NCBI GenBank assembly: GCA_963698275.1
Contig: CAVOQE010000006.1
Location: 558,001 to 622,000, forward strand
Direction of reading: 5' to 3'
Length of the DNA stretch: 64,000 nt
Source: Anderseniella sp963698275
GTDB lineage: Bacteria; Pseudomonadota; Alphaproteobacteria; Rhizobiales; Aestuariivirgaceae
A program made the translations under genes and the position numbers. Of the stretch, positions 59,669 to 64,000 are shown piece after piece; the first letter of the stretch is position 1; the number at the start of each line of letters is the position of its first letter. The notes under the pieces are model-generated. The model searched no databases, was not told the DNA's origin, and worked only from the letters and a program-made list of their open reading frames with translations.

Positions 59669-59714
59669 AAACTAAAAGGCCCCCGCTGCTTGCGCAGCGG
59701 GGGCCTTTTAGTTT
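59669..59714 (+). terminator. Strong Rho-independent terminator after the BCCT gene
   Basis: A 21-bp perfect stem (AACTAAAAGGCCCCCGCTGC and its complement) with a TTGC loop. A-run on the left and T-run on the right make it bidirectional. Only 14 bases after the BCCT stop. Confidence 0.9.
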
Positions 59715-59724
59715 GAGTTTATAT

Positions 59725-60209
59725 CGCTCACGCAAGCAGCCTGTCGGCTGCGCTCCGCTAGGGCGCACTTCGTGCGACGGCCGGTCGGCCTTGCCTCAGC
59801 ACGTTCCGTGCCTCGGAGGCGTTCATCACTACGGTAGTTCAGGGTCGGAGAACGGGGTGTTTTATTCCGCTCACGCAAGCAGCCTCCGGCTGCGCTCCGC
59901 TAGGGCGCACTTCGTGCGACGGCCGGTCGGCCTGCCTCAACACGTTCCGTGCTTCGGGGGAATTCATCACTACGGTAGTTCAGGGTCGGAGAACGGGGTG
60001 TTTTATTCCGCTCACGCAAGCAGCCTCCGGCTGCGCTCCGCTAGGGCGCACTTCGTGCGGCGGCCAGTCGGCCTTGCCTCAGCACCGGTGGTGCTTCGGA
60101 GGGAGTTCATCAAGAAGGTTGTGCTGAACTCTGGAACTAGGCCCGACGGGCCTCGGGCCGGTCAGGCCCGCCCTAGCGGAGCGCAGCCGCCAGGCTGCTT
60201 GCGTGAGCG
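59725..60209. repeat. Tandem array of a ~142-bp repeat plus inverted copy (array B)
   Basis: Direct units start at 59725, 59868 and 60009, each beginning CGCTCACGCAAGCAGCCT and containing GGCTGCGCTCCGCTAGGGCG and GCACTTCGTGCG. The first two end in a shared GTTCATCACTACGGTAGTTC tail. A core copy in opposite orientation lies at 60171-60209, making a large inverted repeat with 60009. The core is the reverse complement of array A at 35401. The whole stretch 59715-60290 otherwise carries no gene; a frame running through the array into the DUF2161 gene is an artefact. Confidence 0.9.
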
Positions 60210-60290
60210 ACATCACTTAAGTCGGAGAACGGCCCGCCGCAGGCGGACAAGCTGTTCGACCAACCAAAATGAATCAGCTAAACAGATCGC

Positions 60291-60989
60291 ATGGCCACCT
60301 CCCCGATACGCGAAACCGAGCTCTACGTGCCCATCAAGGCGCTGCTGGAAGGCCAGGGCTACGAGGTCAAGGGCGAAGTGGGTGCTGCTGACGTGGTTGC
60401 CTGCCGCGACGGGGCAGACCCGGTCATTGTGGAACTGAAGACCGGTTTTTCATTGTCCCTGTTCCACCAGGCCATTGACCGGCTCTCCTTGAGTGACACC
60501 GTCTATGTGTGCGTGCCGCGCGGGTCGGGGCGCGCGTTTCTGAAATCACTGAAGAACAACAAGACCCTGTGCCGCAGGCTCGGGCTCGGGCTCATCACCG
60601 TGCGGCTGAAGGACGGGCTGGCTGAAATCCATCTCGACCCGGCGCCGTACAAACCACGCCAGTCAAAACGCAAAAAGACAAGACTGCTGAAAGAGTTTGC
60701 CACCCGTGTCGGCGATCCGAATACCGGCGGCACGGCCAGGAAAACCCTGATGACGGCATACCGGCAGGACGCGCTGCGCTGCGCCGGAACCCTGCACCAC
60801 AATGGTGCCACCAAGGCTGCCCATGTGGCCAAGTCTTCAGGTGTCGCAAAAGCCCGGCAGATCATGTCTGCCAATCACTATGGCTGGTTTGACCGGGTCG
60901 AGACCGGCATTTACGAGCTGAGCCCCAATGGCAGACGGGCGATTGCCGACTATGCCGAGGAACTGGAGAGGCTGATTTCCGGCAGTTAG
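60291..60989 (+). CDS. DUF2161 family protein (putative PD-(D/E)XK-type nuclease)
   Basis: A 232-residue protein. The N-terminal half shows a nuclease-like core: an Asp in GAADVVACRD followed by PVIVELKTGFS, the ExK of the PD-(D/E)XK fold. The second half is a basic winged-helix-like region (KKTRLLKEFATRVGDPNTGG). The family is widespread in alphaproteobacteria; a phosphodiesterase activity was proposed from sequence only. The ATG at 60291 directly follows repeat-derived DNA and has no strong ribosome site. Confidence 0.85.
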   Translation: MATSPIRETELYVPIKALLEGQGYEVKGEVGAADVVACRDGADPVIVELKTGFSLSLFHQAIDRLSLSDTVYVCVPRGSGRAFLKSLKNNKTLCRRLGLGLITVRLKDGLAEIHLDPAPYKPRQSKRKKTRLLKEFATRVGDPNTGGTARKTLMTAYRQDALRCAGTLHHNGATKAAHVAKSSGVAKARQIMSANHYGWFDRVETGIYELSPNGRRAIADYAEELERLISGS

Positions 60990-61012
60990 TACGGCACCCG
61001 GTTTGGCTTTGC

Positions 61013-61762
61013 TCAGACCTCCTCCAGCACATCTCCGATGTCATCGTGAATGACCAGTTCAGCCAGCCGGTCAGCCGGGGTCGGTTCGCCATTGACGATG
61101 ACCAGCGGAATACCAAGCTGTGCGGCAAGTGCCGGGAAGCTGGCGGCAGGCTCCACCACCAGCGAAGACCCCACCGCGAGAAACAGATCGCTGTCCCTGG
61201 TCATCTCGCCGGCCCGGCGCATGGCCTCCACCGGCATCGACTGGCCGAACGAGATGGTGGCGGTCTTCACAATACCCGCACACTCCACACAGGCCGGTGC
61301 ACCACTATGGGCTTCAAGCTGTTCGGCGATCCAGTCCAGCTCATGGCGCCTGCCGCACTCAAGGCAGTGGGCATAGGTACCATTGCCATGCAGTTCCACG
61401 GTCCTGGACGCCGGCACACCGGCGCGCTGGTGCAAGCCGTCAATGTTCTGGGTGATGACACCCGCCAGCTTGCCGGCGCGATGCCAGCGCGCTGCCGCTG
61501 CATGGCCCCTGCCCGGCTCGACCGGGCCTACTTCGTCGCGAATTTTCAGAAACCGTGACAGGCCCTCACGGCGCGCCTCCGGCGATGACATGAAAGTCTT
61601 GAAATCGAGCGGCTTGTACCTCGACCACACACCGCCGGGCGAGCGAAAGTCGGGAATACCGCATTCAGTTGAAATACCGGCACCGGAAAAAACCACGATA
61701 CGGTTTGCCTGGCCCACAAGCCTTGCAAGTTCCGCCCGTTTGCCGTTCAAATCGTTCATCAT
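61013..61762 (-). CDS. NAD-dependent deacylase (sirtuin, CobB-like)
   Basis: A 249-residue Sir2-family enzyme. NAD-binding GAGISTECGIPDFRSPGGVW, catalytic His in TVELHGNG with TQNIDGLHQRAG before it, and a four-Cys zinc site (CLECGRRH and CVECAGIVK). It should remove acetyl or other acyl groups from protein lysines with NAD. The start may be 61762 or 61759, without a clear ribosome site. It is divergent from the glyoxalase gene. Confidence 0.93.
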   Translation of the reverse strand: MMNDLNGKRAELARLVGQANRIVVFSGAGISTECGIPDFRSPGGVWSRYKPLDFKTFMSSPEARREGLSRFLKIRDEVGPVEPGRGHAAAARWHRAGKLAGVITQNIDGLHQRAGVPASRTVELHGNGTYAHCLECGRRHELDWIAEQLEAHSGAPACVECAGIVKTATISFGQSMPVEAMRRAGEMTRDSDLFLAVGSSLVVEPAASFPALAAQLGIPLVIVNGEPTPADRLAELVIHDDIGDVLEEV

Positions 61763-61805
61763 CAAAAACCAACCCAATCCGACACACTTGCCAAGAGGGT
61801 CACAC

Positions 61806-62225
61806 ATGAAATATCTGCACACAATGGTCCGCGTCACAGATCTGGATGCATCGGTCAAATTCTTCTGCGATGTGCTCGGCTTCACCGAGACAAGGCGCTA
61901 TGAGAGCGAACAGGGCCGCTTTACCCTGGTGTTCGTGGCACCGGACGAGTCGCCGGACTGTCCGGTTGAACTGACCTATAACTGGGATCCGGAAGAGTAT
62001 GACGAGGGCCGCAATTTCGGCCACCTGGCCTATGAGGTCGACAATATCTATGAGTACTGCCAGATGCTGATGGATAACGGCGTGACCATCAACCGGCCAC
62101 CACGCGAAGGCCGCATGGCATTTATCCGCACGCCGGACAATATTTCCATCGAATTGCTGCAGAAAGGCGACAACCTGCCGGTTCAGGAACCGTGGAAGTC
62201 CATGGAGAATATCGGCAAGTGGTAG
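61806..62225 (+). CDS. gloA: Lactoylglutathione lyase (glyoxalase I)
   Basis: A 139-residue glyoxalase I. Metal ligands are His5 (KYLHTMVRV), Glu in CPVELTYNWD, His in NFGHLAYEVD and Glu in NISIELLQKG, the set of the nickel/cobalt bacterial type. It converts the methylglyoxal-glutathione adduct to lactoylglutathione. AGAGGGT stands six bases before the ATG. It is divergent from the sirtuin gene with about 43 bases between starts. Confidence 0.95.
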   Translation: MKYLHTMVRVTDLDASVKFFCDVLGFTETRRYESEQGRFTLVFVAPDESPDCPVELTYNWDPEEYDEGRNFGHLAYEVDNIYEYCQMLMDNGVTINRPPREGRMAFIRTPDNISIELLQKGDNLPVQEPWKSMENIGKW

Positions 62226-62290
62226 CCTGACCGCGACGGATTGCGGGTGCGTTGAACGTCAACACACAATAGACATTCAGGAGCCCGCAA

Positions 62291-62863
62291 ATGCCGAATC
62301 GCGCAGCGCGTTATGATGCCGTATCGAAATGGCTGCACTGGTCTGCTGCCGGACTGCTGATCGGCGGTTTCCTGGTGGCAGAAAACACCTCGCACCGGTT
62401 TGTCGAGGCAGCCGGATACGGGGTTCATGTGTCAACCGGCCTGGCCCTGCTCGCCCTGACAGCATTTCGGGTTTACTGGCGGCTGAGCCATGCAGCTCCT
62501 GCTTACCCCGCAAGCATGAAGTCTGTTGAAAAATGGGCCGCCAACAGCATTAAAGTACTATTCTACATGCTGATGGTGCTGATCCCGCTATCGGGCCTTG
62601 CTGCCCATGCAGTGGAATTTCGCAGTCAGGGTGCCCTGTTCGGTGTTCTGCCGGTTCCCGGCGTTCCGGTCTGGCTGGTGCCAGGGGATGCGGAAGAGAT
62701 ACATGAACTGGCCAGCCATTTGTGGCTGCCCTTGCTGGCAATCCATGTCATCGCAGCCATCTGGCACCATTTCGTCAGGCGCGATGACGTGCTGACACGC
62801 ATGTTGCCCCACCGACGGCAGCAAGCAATCTTTGAACAAGGAAAAGGCGGTGGTACGCCCTAG
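62291..62863 (+). CDS. Cytochrome b561-family protein
   Basis: A 190-residue membrane protein with four hydrophobic segments and His pairs for two b haems: WLHWSAAGLLIGGFLV, VHVSTGLALLALTAFRVYW, and later ELASHLWLPLLAIHVIAAIW with HHF. It fits the cytochrome b(561)/YceJ-like group that carries electrons across the membrane or handles superoxide. AGGAG eight bases before the ATG supports the start. Its last codons (ending TAG at 62863) overlap the 3' end of the convergent tRNA-Glu gene by 13 bases. Confidence 0.9.
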   Translation: MPNRAARYDAVSKWLHWSAAGLLIGGFLVAENTSHRFVEAAGYGVHVSTGLALLALTAFRVYWRLSHAAPAYPASMKSVEKWAANSIKVLFYMLMVLIPLSGLAAHAVEFRSQGALFGVLPVPGVPVWLVPGDAEEIHELASHLWLPLLAIHVIAAIWHHFVRRDDVLTRMLPHRRQQAIFEQGKGGGTP

Positions 62864-62925
62864 GGGAATCGAACCCCTCTCTCCAGCGTGAAAGGCTAGT
62901 GTCCTAACCGATAGACGAAGGGCGC
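62851..62925 (-). tRNA. tRNA-Glu (TTC)
   Basis: Leftward, 75 bases with encoded CCA. The acceptor stem GCGCCCT pairs with AGGGCGT, the anticodon loop CTTTCAC holds TTC, and the T loop is GGTTCGATTCC. It overlaps the tail of the cytochrome b561 gene. Confidence 0.95.
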
Positions 62926-63007
62926 GCACCACCGGGCGTCCGTATATCTAGGTTCCGGCCCGCTGGCAAGCACTCAAACGAAAAAACCGAAAAAATCTGG
63001 GTAACCG

Positions 63008-64000
63008 CTACCTGCCGGGCACTTCCGCTGCGTCGTCAATGAACAGTTGGCCTTCGCGCTTGCCGCCCCAGTCGTTGATGGTCAAGCGGCCGGCGAGGTG
63101 CAGCGGCATCTGGCGTTCCGACAACAACACTTCACCTAACTCGGTGCCCATGGCCCTGAACGCAATGGCTTTCAGGCGGGTGCCGTCTGACTGCACCAGC
63201 GTACAACGGACATGATCTGCGCCGGCACGCGCGGCATAGACCACCTTGTGCGATGGCAGGGCGAACACCGGTGACGGGTTGCCCTGGCCGAACGGCCCTG
63301 CCCGGTCCATATCCTCTATGAACCGGGTCGAGGCACCCGAGGCGGCAATGGCGGCATCTATGACAAGAGTATCGACACTGGCCACGGCGTCGACTTCAGC
63401 GGCGAGCCGTGCTTCCAGAAAAGCGCGCAGATCGCCGAGCCGGGCCTGTTCCAGCGTGATGCCTGCTGCCATTGCATGACCGCCGCCCCTGATCGCCACA
63501 CCGGCTGCCACGGCCGCCTGTACGGCGGCGCCAAGGTTGACACCTGCAATGGAGCGCGCAGACCCGGAAGCCGCAGACCCGTCCCTGGGCAGGCCGATGG
63601 CAAAGGCAGGCTTGTCGAACCGGTCTTTCAGGCGCGATGCGACGAGCCCGAGCACGCCGGGATGCCAGCCCTCGCCTGCCACCACCACAACCGGCAGCTT
63701 CGCCTCTTTACCCAGCATGGCTTCGGCCTGTTCAATGGCGCGGTCAACCGTGGCCAGTTCGATGGCCTGGCGCTTCTGGTTCATTTCCTCCAGCGACTGG
63801 GCCAGTTGCATGGCATGGCCCTTGTCGTGGCTGGTGAGCAGGGCGAGGCCGTCCATGGCAGAGCCGATGCGGCCGGCCGCATTCAGCCTCGGGCCCAGAA
63901 CAAAGCCCAGTGAATGGGCATCCGGGCGGCGTGACAGGCGGGCCACGTCGGCAAGGGCGGCAACCCCTACCCGGTCGCGCCTGGCCATGATCTTCAGCCC
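63008..64000 (-). CDS. recJ: Single-stranded-DNA exonuclease RecJ, C-terminal part (runs off the right edge)
   Basis: The frame is open to the window edge. Visible are the DHHA1-region motif FVLGPRLNAAGR, then VVVVAGEGWHPGVLGLVASR, SGSARSIAGVNLG, and the conserved GGGHAMAAGITLEQARLGDL. The C-terminal OB-like domain follows (CTLVQSDGTRLKAIAFRAMG). RecJ degrades single-stranded DNA 5' to 3' in recombination and mismatch repair. The N-terminal DHH catalytic domain is outside the window. Confidence 0.93.
   Translation of the reverse strand, partial: GLKIMARRDRVGVAALADVARLSRRPDAHSLGFVLGPRLNAAGRIGSAMDGLALLTSHDKGHAMQLAQSLEEMNQKRQAIELATVDRAIEQAEAMLGKEAKLPVVVVAGEGWHPGVLGLVASRLKDRFDKPAFAIGLPRDGSAASGSARSIAGVNLGAAVQAAVAAGVAIRGGGHAMAAGITLEQARLGDLRAFLEARLAAEVDAVASVDTLVIDAAIAASGASTRFIEDMDRAGPFGQGNPSPVFALPSHKVVYAARAGADHVRCTLVQSDGTRLKAIAFRAMGTELGEVLLSERQMPLHLAGRLTINDWGGKREGQLFIDDAAEVPGR

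Noticed and set aside
59713..60438. Rightward frame of 241 codons from the BCCT terminator into the DUF2161 gene
   Set aside because: It is built from array B and then continues out of frame with the real DUF2161 gene; no domain or ribosome site supports it.

Overview
The window looks like chromosome of an alphaproteobacterium, most likely in the Hyphomicrobiales (Rhizobiales) sphere. The grounds are a short NDUFS4-like complex I accessory subunit, a protein with two cold-shock domains, DUF1272, DUF192 and DUF2161 genes, many LysR, GlxA and GntR regulators, moderately GC-rich coding DNA and dispersed paired-hairpin repeats. The genus cannot be named from sequence alone. Most of the window is accessory: small transcription units for transport, detoxification and small-molecule catabolism, usually facing a dedicated regulator. 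Housekeeping genes are sparse (rsgA, tag, recJ, three tRNAs).

Layout. 0-11 kb: start of a lipoprotein; a DJ-1/DUF1272 pair divergent from a GlxA regulator; an MDR oxidoreductase; DUF202; a lipid kinase coupled to a formate/nitrite-type channel; a YeeE/YedE transporter behind a perfect FNR-type box; a Rieske oxygenase divergent from a GcvA-like LysR. 11.4-15.8 kb: complete rsgA, then a foreign-looking cassette (GFA enzyme, His-rich SHOCT membrane protein, Met-rich protein, DUF5661, CMD protein), then a second rsgA 3' end that is a decayed pseudogene. Two 32-bp palindromic elements lie inside this interval. 15.8-33.2 kb: a catabolic and detoxification zone with P450, DUF1428, a PACE exporter divergent from LysR, a three-gene run (maleate-isomerase family, TrpF-like, large flavin oxidoreductase), a sterol-desaturase-like enzyme, a spondin-domain protein flanked by two copies of a lysR 3' end, GST, NTF2 and tautomerase genes, a ureohydrolase, tag, YciI, TetR, and a GntR-controlled OsmC/AtuA operon.

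33-48 kb: a class III nucleotide cyclase; a tandem repeat array; several degenerate genes (TupA-like ATP-grasp with an internal stop, an alpha/beta-hydrolase fragment, an SDR fragment); an IlvD/Edd dehydratase whose start codon abuts a repeat; an FMO-type flavoprotein divergent from a second GlxA regulator; LysE; a methyltransferase; a PPOX-fold protein. 48-64 kb: a glutamine amidotransferase, ArsR/SRPBCC pair, orphan GH24 lysozyme, GNAT, two-component system, MFS transporter, tRNA-Arg, complex I subunit, tRNA-Pro, DUF192, cold-shock protein, BCCT transporter with a strong terminator, a second repeat array, DUF2161, sirtuin, glyoxalase I, cytochrome b561, tRNA-Glu and the 3' part of recJ.

The best candidates for something undescribed are (1) the His-rich/Met-rich cassette between the two rsgA ends, (2) the 32-bp palindromes inside it, (3) the same gene-tail duplication architecture at lysR around the spondin gene, and (4) the three-gene catabolic run at 19.4-23.1 kb. 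Every family assignment comes from reading motifs by eye; no database search was possible.
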